Of a stretch of 64,000 nt of DNA, positions 47,203 to 58,870 are shown piece after piece. This DNA comes from Datisca glomerata. Its lineage: Eukaryota; Streptophyta; Magnoliopsida; Cucurbitales; Datiscaceae. Under the pieces are notes generated by a model, which worked only from the letters and a program-made list of their open reading frames with translations, had not been told where the DNA came from and ran no database searches. Position numbers and translations under genes: made by a program. How positions within the stretch are numbered: the stretch's first letter is position 1; each line of letters begins with the position of its first letter. Location: assembly GCA_003255025.1 (NCBI GenBank), contig QANY01013855.1, positions 1,083,524 to 1,147,523 of the forward strand, in the 5' to 3' direction.

Positions 47203-48043
47203 ATTGTGCAATCGCTACTGAAAAAAATTTAGATAAATCTAATATGTCAAGGTATATCTGAAACATAGCACAAATACAGTAAAGAGAATTCTGAAATGAG
47301 GAAGACAAGATTTATAGTGGTTCAACCAAATTGGTCTATGTTCACTATGAGCTACTGTTATATTGAGATTTCACAGAAATTACAACGTTCCTTGAGTACA
47401 GTGTGTTTACAGGAGTCAAAGCTTGCTCTTATACGGAAAACTTACTGAATTAAACAATCCCGAACTCCGTACCACTAGTTCATCACCTTTGTGTGCAATG
47501 CTCTCTCTCTCTATGATTCTCACACACTCTCATACTTATCCACGACCTCTCTATCCTTTTAACCTAATTCTTCCTCCACCCATTGGCCAAGCTAGACCAA
47601 TCATGATACTCTCTAACCAACTTTGCTTAGGTGGAAAAACTAACAAAGCAGTGGGAGAGCATTAAGGAATAATACACGTGTGCCATGCACGTAGACAAGG
47701 AAATTAAAGAAACCAACATTTCCTGTAACGCCACATCATTTCCCATGTTGTAGAGTCATCAATCCCACAAGAAGTAACAAATTCCCCTTTGAAATTGATA
47801 GTCAGACACTTCTAGACTAGTTGAAATTGGCAATTAGGTGGGAGAAATTCACTAATACTACTAGGCCTTGTGGGGCAACTAGCAGACCATATTGATGGGC
47901 CAAAGAAAAACACACACACTTATTAAATACTCTTCTATCAGCAGCCATTGAACCAAAAAGCTAATTCTTTTGGAAGCTCATATGCTCAAAACAATAGCAT
48001 ATTCCTTCGTTTTAGTAATGATATTTTCTGTTATTGTGAGAGT
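47203..48043 (-). repeat. 5' LTR of copia 3
   Basis: Homologous over its full length to 42504-43382. Its inner end reads GCACAATA where the 3' LTR has GCACAACA, so the terminal CA has decayed to TA. The outer end stops matching at 48043, 26 bp before a MITE-like element. Confidence 0.83.
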
Positions 48044-48069
48044 GTTTTATGACTTTTGGTGGAGACATG

Positions 48070-48382
48070 TAGGGGTGTTCAAAACTAAACCGAACCAACT
48101 AAAACAAACCGAATCGAATCAATAATGATCAGTTCGTTCGGTTCTTTAGGTTCCTATGGTTCTGTTCGGTTAAAAAAATGTTCAATTTTTTAACCGAACT
48201 GAACCGATACAAAACTTTAATTTTATATTATTTCTTTCAATAATATCATTTAAAAATTATTTAAATTTTTTAATTAATAATACTAAACCGAAAAATCGAA
48301 CCGAAACTCACGGTTTGATTCAGTTTGATTTTTTTGACCTTCGCGGTTGATTCGGCTTGACACAAACCGAACTGAATACTAC
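48070..48382. mobile_element. MITE-like element rich in CCGAAC/GGTTCGG
   Basis: The left end TAGGGGTGTTCAAAACTAAA and the reverse-complemented right end GGTAGTATTCAGTTCGGTTT are loosely complementary. Internal words AACCGAACTGAACCG and GTTCGTTCGGTTC occur in both orientations. This matches a widespread type of plant MITE (hAT-like), but a clean 8-bp target duplication is not visible. Confidence 0.5.
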
Positions 48383-49107
48383 CTTCTGTGGGGAGTGACA
48401 AGGAGCAGATTAAGATGTTGACCAAAGAAGCATGCTCAAGACCCATGACCTTGACCCATAGTATTATGCCACGTGTCCTTCCATTCCTCCATGAAATGGT
48501 AAACATTTTATTTTTTTTCATTTGTCTAAGGGAAAATGGTGAATTTTCAAAACCTTTATTATGATCAAAGCCAAGACTAATAATAGGAGATGCAGAGATG
48601 ATGAGACTGACATTAGCAGACGAGTGTCACTTTGTGAAGCCACCAACGAATAACCCTCCTGTAGACCTTTTACAATTAGGCGTCTCAACCTTGGAAGGCA
48701 GGCAATGGGCTAAGCGCACATAACACTCATTAGGCCTACTTTTCATCTTGACAAGTTAATGTTAACAAGTTCCTGCTGTCGAACAATATTTATAATTAGT
48801 TCATTCACCAGAGTTTCATACAGTTTTGCAATAATTCATGTGAAAAAGTTAACTGTACGAGCACATGTATTCTCTAAACTACTTTGAATTATAACAAATA
48901 AACCATTCTTAATATCTTGGATGCCTAATTTTCGTGATGCTTGTATCGCTGTGCAGAGCATGGTTGAAAGAGAAGCTCATGTTAATGATGATCACAATAA
49001 TGCTTAAGATACTAGAGCTTACTGTGATGCCCATGTTAGTAAAACAGTTTAGCCAACTATTAGTTAGTTAAGCTAGTTAGTTAGTCGAGCCTATTATGCT
49101 TCAAACT
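48383..49107. other. Intergenic DNA before the Ogre-type LTR
   Basis: No gene or repeat recognised. Confidence 0.4.
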
Positions 49108-50453
49108 TGTAGATACCGTATTTTATCGCGGATCAATAGTTTAATTACACACACTTTATTTATTGATTTATTTACTAGTCTTAGACTATTTGTATGGTTT
49201 TTTGAAAAAAAACAAAAAAACTCAATGTCTAAAATTGATAAATAGACTAGAGACTAAAAATATAAGGAAAAAGTTCAAGGACTAAAAAAATGAAGCATAA
49301 GGACTAAAAGCAAAAAAAGTAAACCCTAATTTTGCCTATAAATAGGAAGGAGGTTTTCACTTGAGGGAGAGGCTTTTAGAGAAAGAGAGGTGATTTTAGA
49401 GAGAGAAATATATTTTTGGAGGGAGAAAGATGAGAGACTTTTGAGAGAAGAGTGATTTTTTTAGAGGGAGTGTGTGAGAAATAAGAGAGTTTCTTAGAGA
49501 GAGAGGGGGGAGGAAGAGAGTTTACATTTCTATTCATCTCCTCTAATTTTTTTTCTTAATGTAGTTTAAAATTCTTGCACATTGTCTAACAATATATATT
49601 GTTCATTGTTCTTCATCATTTCTCCTTCATATTAATGTAGTTTATATTTCTTTGTTTTCTTTTCCATATATAAGTGTTTGTTCCTTCTTCTTCGTCTTCT
49701 ACTCTTAATCTTGAGTTTATTTTTATGCATTGTTAATCTTCTTACAAATTTGATGGTGAGATATCTTTGTCATCAACTCAATCAATGGGTATGAGGATGA
49801 AGGCTTTTGAGGGGTGCAAAAATGAACTCAATGTGTTTAATGAGTTGAAAATGTACATTTGATGCAAATATCTCCTATGATAATTTTTCATACATAAAAA
49901 TGCATAAAATAGAGAGTAGAACATCTATACAAGATTATGCAAATATTTAAGCTTTAATTTTTTTATGCTCTTACAAGTCTTTTTTTCATAATTTTGTGAC
50001 GCTTGTTTGAACTAGTTACCAACCATGATCATTCCTAGCAATGAAGTAAGAAATAAAAAATGATAATTAGTGAACTAAGTAATTTAAAATAAAAAGGGGA
50101 ATATTTATATCTCAAAAAAAATATTCTATTTTCAAAGTTTATTGATTTTTTTAGTGTCATTTATTTGAACTAGTTACCACACATGATCATTCTCTTGCTA
50201 TTTGATTAGAAATGACTAATGAGGGAAAGAAGAAAAATGGTAATCAGTAAACTAAGTAGTAAAAAGGGGTATATTTATGCCCCCAAATCTATTTTTTCAT
50301 CATTTTTCTTTCAATTTTTTTCATCCTTTATTTATTTATGTAATAATATTATTATTTTATATTACTTATTAAAAAAGAAAAATGAAAAGGCAACAGAGGA
50401 AGCCTTTGTTACACCTGCAAAGAAAGTTACGGCTTTACCGTCGCTTTCTATCC

Positions 50454-50454
<1 letters not shown>
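49108..50454 (+). repeat. Ogre/Tat gypsy 5' LTR, left portion
   Basis: The sequence starts TGTAGATACCGTATTTT, the opening I associate with Ogre/Tat-lineage LTRs. A TATA box (TATAAATA, 49339-49346) is followed by a long GAGAGAG-rich leader (49370-49520). The LTR does not end here: its remaining part and the primer binding site appear at about 60.9-61.7 kb, after the pararetrovirus array. The viral DNA therefore seems to have landed within the LTR. Confidence 0.65.
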
Positions 50455-50489
<35 letters not shown>

Positions 50490-50490
50490 T
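50455..50490. repeat. TA/CA microsatellite at the viral junction
   Basis: An uninterrupted (TA)n run followed by (CA)n lies exactly where the LTR sequence gives way to viral sequence. Endogenous pararetroviruses of plants have often been described next to TA-rich simple repeats, so this may mark the integration site. Confidence 0.8.
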
Positions 50491-51016
50491 AGGGTGTGCT
50501 ATCAAATGCACTCGAATACGTGGTTAAACAAATATATACATACTAATCAGCATTCATGACTTAGACAAATCAGAACACGTAGTTAGCTAGATTGTCAACG
50601 TTTTACAGGGCTGAACGGTCACAATGCACTTCTTGCTCAACGGACCTAGCCTAGACACGACTTGAGGTCACTTACGCTAACTATATGCTTAGTATTCATA
50701 CTAAGTATGTAATGATAATCAACATATATCAAAGTATTCCTTTAGTTAGCACGAGATCGATGAATACTAAAGATTATATTATGATGATATTAATCTTAAA
50801 TTATTCCATACATGATCTCATGAATTATAAATGAAATGAAAATTTAAAGAACACTTACTGTTATGTGCAGACAAGGATCAAAACTTGAGAACTTATGATT
50901 TTATTGTAAAAGGAGAGAGTATATAGGAGAGATGGAGTACTATGCTCAACACATGAGCTCCTAATTCTTTTCTTGCTCAATTTCTTACTTTCCTTCAACA
51001 AGGGTGAGGCCTCCCT
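50488..51016 (-). promoter_or_regulatory. Viral leader/intergenic region, left arm
   Basis: Non-coding counterpart of 57076-57559 on the minus strand. It holds a TATA-like CTATATACT near 50920 and, further 5' to 3' on the minus strand, the leader up to the primer-site region. It directly follows a truncated protease start, showing an internal deletion. Confidence 0.6.
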
Positions 51017-51017
51017 T

Positions 51018-53415
51018 TTATAATACAAAAATAAAAGTGATACGGGTATACCACTTTTGAAAAGTTACATTATTCATAATCATAAGGTATTGGTTACTGT
51101 TATCCTTTAGAGAAGAACTCTCTGGTTTTTGTATAAGTTCCTTACCTTTTGAAGGAAGCTCTTGCTTAATAAGGGCAAGATCCTGAAAAGTAAATTGAGT
51201 AACAGTTTGTAACTGTTTAACTTTTGTTTTAAGAAGATTGACTTCCATTTTCAAATCCTTAATAGTAATAGGTTTTTCTGTAACCTTATTCTATAGGCGA
51301 TCCATGATTTCTCGCATACTATAATTCTCAATTGGAGGGAGAATATCTTCATTGAGATGATCTTTATACAGGGTTTCCAAAAATTTTAATCTCATTTTTG
51401 GATTCTGTATTTGATCACCAAAGCTGAGCATATACTTTTGAGTTTCTGTAAGAACATTGATACTAGGTTGTTCTAGATCAAGGTCATTCATTTCAACGAT
51501 GACTTTCCAATAACTGGCTTATGTTAACATGTTGCAATTCTTGTTATTGCAACAAGGTTCAATCTACTCAGAGAGGAAGCTGAGTCAGAAGAATAAATTT
51601 CAGCTAGGTCATTCTATGAATCCGATGAGGAGTTGTCTTTGTCAAAGATACAGTTAAGGATTTACTGTTGGGTTTTCTCATCAAGAGATAATTAGTAGAG
51701 TTTTTGTTTGAGTTTGCACTTGTTAGCATAGTGCCCATTAGCATCACATCTAAAACACTTAACTTCTAACATGTCTTTCTTAGGAAGGACTTTCTTTTTC
51801 CTGAATTTCTTTCTGGACATGTCAGGATCATATTTAGGATTCTTTGGAGCTTTCTGGAATGGAACCTTTTGTATTTTTTATGTCTAGGGTTCCTGGAAGT
51901 TGAAGGGTACTGTATTTTGGTGTCATAGGTGAATTAATCATAAAATTCATTTAATTCTTGTCTATTGGACAAATGCTGTGTTTTCATTGCAGAGGGCTAA
52001 GCCTTCTTCAATCACGACTGCATGAGAGATCCATAAGTATGCTGATTGTAGGGAATATCAATTTGATTGTGTTTATCCCTAAGTTTCTTTCGAACTTTTT
52101 ATGTAAAAAGATTAGGAGGCCATCAATGAATTTGGCTTTCCAATGATCACTGTTAGCATCAATGCGTTGCATGACCTTCATTAGAAAAACATCCTTGTAC
52201 CATTTAAAATGGGTTAACGAAGGGCAGCAAAGGTTTCCTAAGAGTTCTCTATGCCGGTCGGTATTTATAATTCCTAGTCCAACGAAGTGGTGAATCATGG
52301 CTTGGGCTAAAGTATAGCAAGCATCTTCGATTTGGGTTTCGATATGATTAAAAGGATTGATTTTAATTTCTGAAGCATTAAGAATGTCATCTTGTTGTTT
52401 TTGAGTGAGACAATTATCCCACTATCCTTTTAGAATACCGGTAAAGCCATTAATAAGAAATCCGATGATCTGATGATCAGAATTATCATTCTGTTTCCAT
52501 ACAGAAGCATACATAATCATATGATGTATGGTTTAAAAAATTTGATATTCATATTTACCATCTATGTTCCATTCATAGATAGTTTTATCGTGGTATGATT
52601 TTTGAGTATGAAGGAAGTTTTCTTCATACAGGATATCCTAGAGGGTAGGTGGAGGATGGCAATACTTACCAGGTCCAAGTAAAGCCGTACGCTGGGTAGA
52701 CTTGGGGTAAGTAAGATTGCTGAGACTATCATTGATATTTTTCTGAAGGTCAAGAATTTGAGAAAGAGTATATTCTTCTCTTTCATCCTCAGTTACAGAT
52801 ACAGATGAATCACCTTGATTCATCCTATTAACCTGCTTTGAAGATTTTGATTCTGAAGATTCTGGCTCACTTATCTTCAAATTTTTTTATTTTTTAAATT
52901 AGAGTGGCCATAAAGTCTTCCTCTTTCTTTGTAGACTTTAACTGAAAGTTGTGAATCTCAAGAGGAGGCTTGGTGTTGACTGGTTGGTGGTTAAGAGGTT
53001 AAGTTTTTTCTGGAACTTTGTTCTGTTGGTCTTCAATTTTTTCATGTATATTGTCTACTTGTTCCTCTATATGGGTAAGTTGGTTACCTACGGTTTGGAG
53101 GAAAAATTTGGTATAATTATTCTGTTTGGTTAAAGGGACTATGTCTTTGACTTTTAAGGTTTCTTGATTGGGTTGTTCTAGAATCTCAACATAAGGAGAG
53201 CTAACTAACGGTTTAGCACTCTCATTGATTGGAGCAAGCTCTAATGATAGACGTGGAGGATGAACAGTTTGGTAAGATTTGCCCGTTATCGTAATCCAAT
53301 TCTTCTGTATTCCTGTGAGGACATTAATATGATCATTATTAAGAAATGGTTCTTTCTTAGTAACCTTACAGTACCATTCAGGGAAGGATCTAAGGATCTG
53401 GTTACTCCAAAGATA
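51018..53415 (-). pseudogene. Viral capsid-region pseudogene, left arm
   Basis: Minus-strand fragments run from the linker after the movement protein, through a Ser/Lys-rich and coiled-coil-like region, into the capsid. A capsid zinc finger with intact C-x2-C-x4-H-x4-C spacing lies at about 51721-51765 (minus). After the capsid tail the frame reaches only the first residues of the protease region, then enters leader sequence and stops at about 51018. Protease, RT and RNase H are missing. Several stops and frame shifts are present. Confidence 0.75.
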
Positions 53416-53462
53416 TTCACGGGTTAGAAAGTTTGATAAAGAATTATGTTCACCTTTGATAT
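53416..53462 (-). pseudogene. Viral RNase H C-terminal scrap
   Basis: About 45 bp on the minus strand encode the last residues of the viral RNase H, including HNSL and FLTREY, and then run directly into the linker sequence of the left arm. The corresponding native end is at about 60670-60720. This is a rearrangement junction. Confidence 0.7.
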
Positions 53463-53494
53463 GTATTCGAGTGCAGTTGATGGCACACCTCAGT

Positions 53495-53507
53495 TGGTAT
53501 TATAGCC
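53495..53507 (+). other. Viral tRNA-Met primer site, altered
   Basis: TGGTATTATAGCC resembles the initiator tRNA-Met complement TGGTATCAGAGCC with two changes. In Caulimoviridae this site starts minus-strand synthesis and marks position one of the genome. It lies 68 bp before the movement-protein start. Confidence 0.7.
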
Positions 53508-53575
53508 ATGAATAGTCTTGGTTATATTATGATTATATTTCCATTAAATTATTTATACATGATCAAAAGATAATA

Positions 53576-54650
53576 TGAGTGAATTTGCTTATTCTTTGTC
53601 ATCAATAGCAAATACAATAACTTCAACCTCAAAAGCAACATAATTAATAGCATACCAGGATGTTAAAGAAGCCTTAGATAAATGGACAATCCCTAAGGTT
53701 AAACCAGAAACCATATATAAAATTGGAACATTTGATTTTACTAGTAGAAAAAGCATTAAAACATTTGAGCATGATATACCATTACATAGTAATGATGATA
53801 TTGTTTATCTGTTGCATGTTCATGATCAGTATCCTTTCATGCAAAAATATAAGTATGTGCATATAGGACTTGTAGAAATTGTATTTAAGCCTTTGACCTT
53901 ACTTGGTCAAAATACCAGTATTCTTTGTACCCTCCGAGATGGATGGTGCCTCAACTGGAAAGCATCTCTCATGGGAGCTATTGAAACTAGCTTATCCCAT
54001 GGGCCTGTTTATTTTAATATTTATCCGAATTTAAATGTTTCACTTTCTGACAGTAATCTTTCTAATGTCTCAGATATTAGAGTTACTACCCATGGTTATG
54101 AGTATCTCTCAGGATCTCATCGTTTTGCGATACTTTCAGAATCCATTTGAAGGTTCTCTCCACTTTGAACCCCTACTACAGAAAGTAGGGTGAGCAGAGA
54201 CATACTGTCCTCATCAACACCAATCTCTTCAGTAGTCAAGTATCCATCTCTAGGATGATACCTTGGGATGAAATTTCTTTTCCAGACAAGTGGCAAATTC
54301 TGAATGTTGTTCCCACTAGAGCAATCATCAGACAATCTATTGAAGATGTGGTCCAGACTCACGGAGGTAATATCTACCTTCACTTTCAGAAACCTCTTAC
54401 TAGAAGCCTTTCCAGTACTAGTTATAGGAGTGACCTCCCCTATAACATAGATCTTCTGGAATCCTTCAGACATTCTTCTATGGGATCTACCAATTCTGAG
54501 ATATCAGAAGCCCAAATCAGAGGTATACATATGTCTAGAAACAAAATACCTCATGCAATCTATGAAGATAGACCTAACATCAGAAGCCTAATAGCCCAAC
54601 CACTAGTGATATGTAATTCGACATTTAATGAATTTTTCACCCAATAGTGA
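53576..54650 (+). pseudogene. Viral movement protein region (30K-like), broken
   Basis: The frame opens at ATG 53576 and meets a TAA at 53642-53644. It then continues in the same frame through a block with WTIPKV and KTFEHDIP, to the 30K-family core around GAIETSLSHGP (about 53970-54005), and stops at TGA 54148-54150. A second block in another frame (54255-54647) starts near MIPWDEISFP and stops at 54647. Movement proteins of this family form tubules or modify plasmodesmata to pass virus between cells. The breaks show it is not functional as read. Confidence 0.75.
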
Positions 54651-54769
54651 ATTACGTAAGCACCTAAACCAGGATTTTATGCAAGATAAATATTAGGAAT
54701 TCTGATTATGATATTTCAAATCTCATACTCATCAACAGTTAAAAACCTTCAAAGACCAGTATTATTACC

Positions 54770-57075
54770 ATCTTTGGAGTAACCAGATCCTTAGATCCTT
54801 CCCTGAATGGTACTGTGAGGTTACTAAAAAAACCCTTTCTTAATAATGATCAGATTAATGTCCTCACATGAATTCAGAAGAATTAGATTACGATAACGGG
54901 AAAATCTTAACAAACTGTTCATCCCCCACCATTATTGTTATAGCTTGCTCCTATCAATGAGAGCGCTAAACTGTTAGTCATCTCTCATTATGTTGAGATT
55001 TCAGAACAACCCAATCAAGAAACCTTAAAGGTAAAAGGCATAGTACTTTTAACCAAACATAATAATTATACCAACTTTTTCCTCCAAACCATAGGTAACC
55101 AACTTACCCGTATAGAGAAACATGCAGACAATATACATGATAAAATTGAAGACCAACAGAACAAAGATCCAGAAAGCCCTCAACCTCTTAACCTTCAACC
55201 AGTCAACATTAAGTCTTCTCTTGAGATTCACAATTTTAAGTTAAAGTCTACAAAGAAAGAGGAGGACTTTATGGCCACTTTCATTGGAAAAATAAATAAT
55301 TTGAGGATAAGTGAGCCAAAATCTTCAGAATCAAAATCTCCAAACGGGTTAATATGATGAATCAGGATTATTCATCTCTCTCTGTAACTGGGGATGAAAG
55401 AGAAGAATATACTCTTTCTGAAATTCTTGACCTCTAAAAAAAGTTCGATGACAGTCTCAACAATCTTACTTACCCCAAGTCTACCCAGCATACGACTTTA
55501 CTTAGACCTGGTAAGTATTACTATTCTCGACCTACCCCCCAGGACATTCTGTAAGAAGAAAACTTCATTCGTACTCAAAAATCATACCACGGTAAAACTA
55601 TCTATGAATGGAACTTAGATAATAAATATGAATATCGGGTTTTTGAAATCATACATCATATGATTATGTATGCTTATGTATGCAAGCATAATGATAATTC
55701 TGATCATCAAATCATCAGATTTCTTATTAATGGCTTTACCAATATTCTAAAAGGATGGTGGGATAATTGTCTCACTCAAAAGCAATGAGATGATATTCGA
55801 AGATGCTTGTTATAATTTAGCATAAGTCATAATTCACCACTTCGTTGGACCAGGAATTATAAATACCGACCGACATAGAGAACTCTTACAGAACCTTTGT
55901 TTCCCTTCACTAACAGTGATCATTTGAAAGCCAAATTCATTGATGGTCTTCCTAAGCTTTTTGCAGAAAAAGTTTGAAAGAGACTTAGGGATAAACACAA
56001 TCAAATTGATATTCCCTACAACCAGCATACTTATGGATCTTTCATTGCACTAGTGATTGAAAAAGGTTTAGCCCTCTACAATGATCTTAAACTTCAGCAA
56101 CAAATGAAAACACATCACTTGTCCAACAGACAAGAATTAGGTGAATTTTGTGATCAATTCACCTATGACACCAAAATACAGTACCCTTCAACTTCCAGGA
56201 ACACTAAACCTAAAAAATACAAAATGTTTCATTCTAGAAAAGCTCCAAAGAATCCTAAATATGATCCTCACATGACCAGATTGAAATTCAGGAAAAAGAA
56301 AGTCCTTCCTAAGAAAGACATATCAAAAGTTAAGTGCTTTAGGTGTGGTGCTAAAGGGCACTATGCTAACAAGTACAAACTCAAACAGAAACTCCACGAA
56401 TTATCCCTTGATGAGGAAATCCAACAACAAATCCTTAACTGTATCTCTCACAAAGCAACTCCTCCTCGGATTCAGAGAATGACCTGGCTAAAATTTATTC
56501 TTCTAACTTAGCTTCCTTCTTTGAGCAGACTGAACCTTGTTGCAATATCAAGAATTGCAACATGTTAACAGAAGTCAGTTATTGGAAATCCATCGTTGAA
56601 ATGAATGGGCTTGATCTAGGAATACCTAGTATTATTGTTCTTACGAAAAATCTAAAGTATATGCTCAGCTTTGCTGATCAAATACAGAATCCAGAAATGA
56701 AATTAAAATTTTTGGAAACCCTGTATAAAGATCATCTCAAGGAAGAAATTCTCCCTCCAATTAAGAATTATAGTATTCAAGAAATCATGGATCGCCTGTA
56801 GAATAAGGTTATAGAAAAACCTATTACTATTCAGGATTTGAAAATGGAAGTCAATCTTCTTAAAACAAAAGTTAAACAGTTACAAACTGTTACTCAAATT
56901 ATTTTTCAGGATCTTTCCCTTATTAAGCAAGAGCTTCCTTCTAAAGGTAAGGAACTTATACCAGAACCAGAGAGTTCTTCTCCAAAGGATAACACTAAGC
57001 AATACCTTGTGATTATGAATAAGGTAACTTTTCACAAATGCTATGCCCGTATCACTTTTGTTTTTGTATTATAAA
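54770..57075 (+). pseudogene. Viral capsid-region pseudogene, right arm
   Basis: Linker, coiled-coil-like and capsid blocks follow in changing frames. The best piece, at 56053-56511, includes a basic stretch and a capsid zinc finger with its last Cys replaced by Tyr (NKYK). After the capsid tail (56562-57075) the reading enters the first residues of the protease and then leader sequence, the same deletion type as in the left arm. Stops and small deletions are frequent. Confidence 0.75.
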
Positions 57076-57559
57076 ACGGAGGCATCACCCTTGTTGAAGG
57101 AAAGTAAGAAATTGAGCAAGAAAAGAATTAGGAGCTCATGTGTTGAGCATAGTACTCCATCTCTCCTATATACTCTCTCCTTTTACAATAAAATCATAAG
57201 TTCTCAAGTTTTGATCCTTGTCTGCACATAACAGTAAGTGTTCTTTAAATTTTCATTTAATTTATAGTTCATGAGATCATATATGGAATATTTAAGTCTA
57301 ATATCATCATAATATAACCTCCAGTATTCATCGATCACGTGCTAACTGAAGGAATACTTTGATATATGTTGATTATCATTACATACTTAGTATGAATACT
57401 AAGCATAGAGTTAGCGTGTGTGACCTCAAGTCGTGTCTGGGCTAGGTCCACTGAGCAGGAAGGACGTTAGGATCGTTCACCCATGTAAAACGTTGATAGT
57501 CCACCTAACTATGTGTTATGTATTTGTCTATTCGAGTGTAGTTCATGATACACCCTAGT
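57076..57559 (+). promoter_or_regulatory. Viral leader/intergenic region, right arm
   Basis: Non-coding region with a TATA-like CTATATACTC (about 57165-57176), an AATAAAATC polyadenylation-like word shortly after (about 57188), and a long leader that ends at a primer site at 57560. In Caulimoviridae the promoter and polyadenylation signal overlap in this way, since the genome RNA is terminally redundant. Confidence 0.6.
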
Positions 57560-57571
57560 TGGTATCAAACC
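57560..57571 (+). other. Second viral primer site
   Basis: TGGTATCAAACC resembles the tRNA-Met complement. It is followed at once by capsid-coding sequence, so the movement protein and the N-terminal part of the polyprotein are deleted in this copy. Confidence 0.65.
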
Positions 57572-58870
57572 GAAGATGCTTGCTATACTTTAGCCCAAGC
57601 CATAATTCACCATTTCGTTGGACCAAGAATTATAAATACCGACTGGCATAGAGAACTCTTACAGAGCCTTATTTGCCCTTCGCTAACCCATTTTAGATGG
57701 TACAAGTATGTTTTCCTAATGAAGGTCATGCAACACACTGATGCTAACAGTGATCATTGGAAAGCCAAATTCATTGATGGCCTTCCTAATATTTTTACAG
57801 AAAAAGTTCGAAAGAAACTTAGGGATAAACACAATCAAATTGATATTTCCTACAACCAGCATACTTATGGATCTCTCATTGCACTCGTTATTGAAGAAGG
57901 CTTATCCCTCTACAATGATCTTAAACTTCAGTAATAAATGAAAACACAACACTTGTCCAACATACAAGAATTATGTGAATTTTGTGATCAATTCACCTAT
58001 GACACCAAAATACAGTACCCTTCAACTTCCAGCAACCGTAGACCTAAAAAAATACAAAAGGTTCCATTCCAGAGAAGATCCAAAGAATCCTAAATATGAT
58101 CCTGACATACCTAGAAAGAAATTCAGGAAAAAGAATGTCGTTCCTAAGAAAGACAGATCAAAAGTTAAGTGCTTTAGGTGTGGTGCTAAAGGACACTATG
58201 CTAACAAGTGTAAAGTCAAACATAAACTCCATGAGTTATTCCTTGATGAGAAAACCCAACAACAAATCCTTAACTATATCTCTGACAAAGAAAACTCCTC
58301 CTCGGATTCATAGAATGACCTAGCTGAAATTTATTTTTCTGACTCACCTTCCTCCACTGAGTAGACTGAACCTTGTTGCAATAACAAGAATTGCAACATG
58401 TTAACAGAAGCCATCGTTGAAATGAATGACCTTGATCTCGGACAACCGAGTATCAATGTTCTTACAGAAACTCAAAAGTATATCCTCAACTTTGCTGATC
58501 AAATACAGAATCCAGAAATGAAATTAAATTTTTTGGAAACCTTGTATAAAGATCATCTCAAGGGAGAAATTCTCCCTCCAATTGAGAATTACAGTATACG
58601 AGAAATCATGGATCTCCTACATAATATGGTTACAGAAAAACCTATTACTATTAAGGATTTGAAAATGAAGTCAATCTTCTTAAAACAGAAGTTAAACAGT
58701 TACAAACTGTTACTCAAACTATTTTTCAAGATCTTGCCCTTATTAAGCAAGAGCTTCCTTCTATAGGTAAGGAACCTATATCAGAACCAGAGAGTTCTTC
58801 TCCAAAGGATAACAATGACCAATACCTTATGATTATGAATAAGGTAACTTTTCAAAAATGATATACCCGT
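57572..58870 (+). pseudogene. Viral capsid region, third copy
   Basis: Capsid blocks at 57545-57934 and 57975-58313 are interrupted by a stop near 57932. The finger C-x2-C-x4-H-x4-C is intact here (CFRCGAKGHYANKC, about 58169-58210). A Ser/Asp-rich tail ends near 58313. The segment 58398-58860 is Glu/Lys-rich and likely coiled-coil, leading to the protease. Capsid would encapsidate viral DNA. Confidence 0.78.

Larger units (their letters stand above)
42504..48043 (-). mobile_element. Ty1/copia retrotransposon 3, two LTRs, degenerate
   Basis: Two clearly homologous LTRs (42504-43384 and 47203-48043) flank a minus-strand copia interior with gag, protease, GAG-pre-integrase, integrase, RT and RNase H in the expected order, plus a tRNA-iMet primer site next to the 5' LTR. 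LTRs differ by many substitutions and small indels, so the insertion is old. No target duplication is seen, and the outer end of the 5' LTR seems trimmed near 48043. Confidence 0.88.
50488..53415 (-). repeat. Left arm of the 2.9-kb viral inverted repeat
   Basis: This arm is the reverse complement of 54770-57559. Matching pairs include AGGGTGTGC at 50491 with its complement ending at 57556, the leader at 50.6-51.0 kb with 57.06-57.5 kb, and the capsid finger at 51.72-51.76 kb with 56.33-56.37 kb. The arms have diverged, and the right arm has lost short segments near 55795 and 55910. Confidence 0.9.
54770..57559 (+). repeat. Right arm of the viral inverted repeat
   Basis: Inverted copy of 50488-53415, separated from it by a 1,354-bp spacer with the movement-protein region. 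Inner homology starts at TCTTTGGAGTAAC (about 54771) and the outer end is at about 57559, next to a primer-binding-site-like sequence. Confidence 0.9.
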
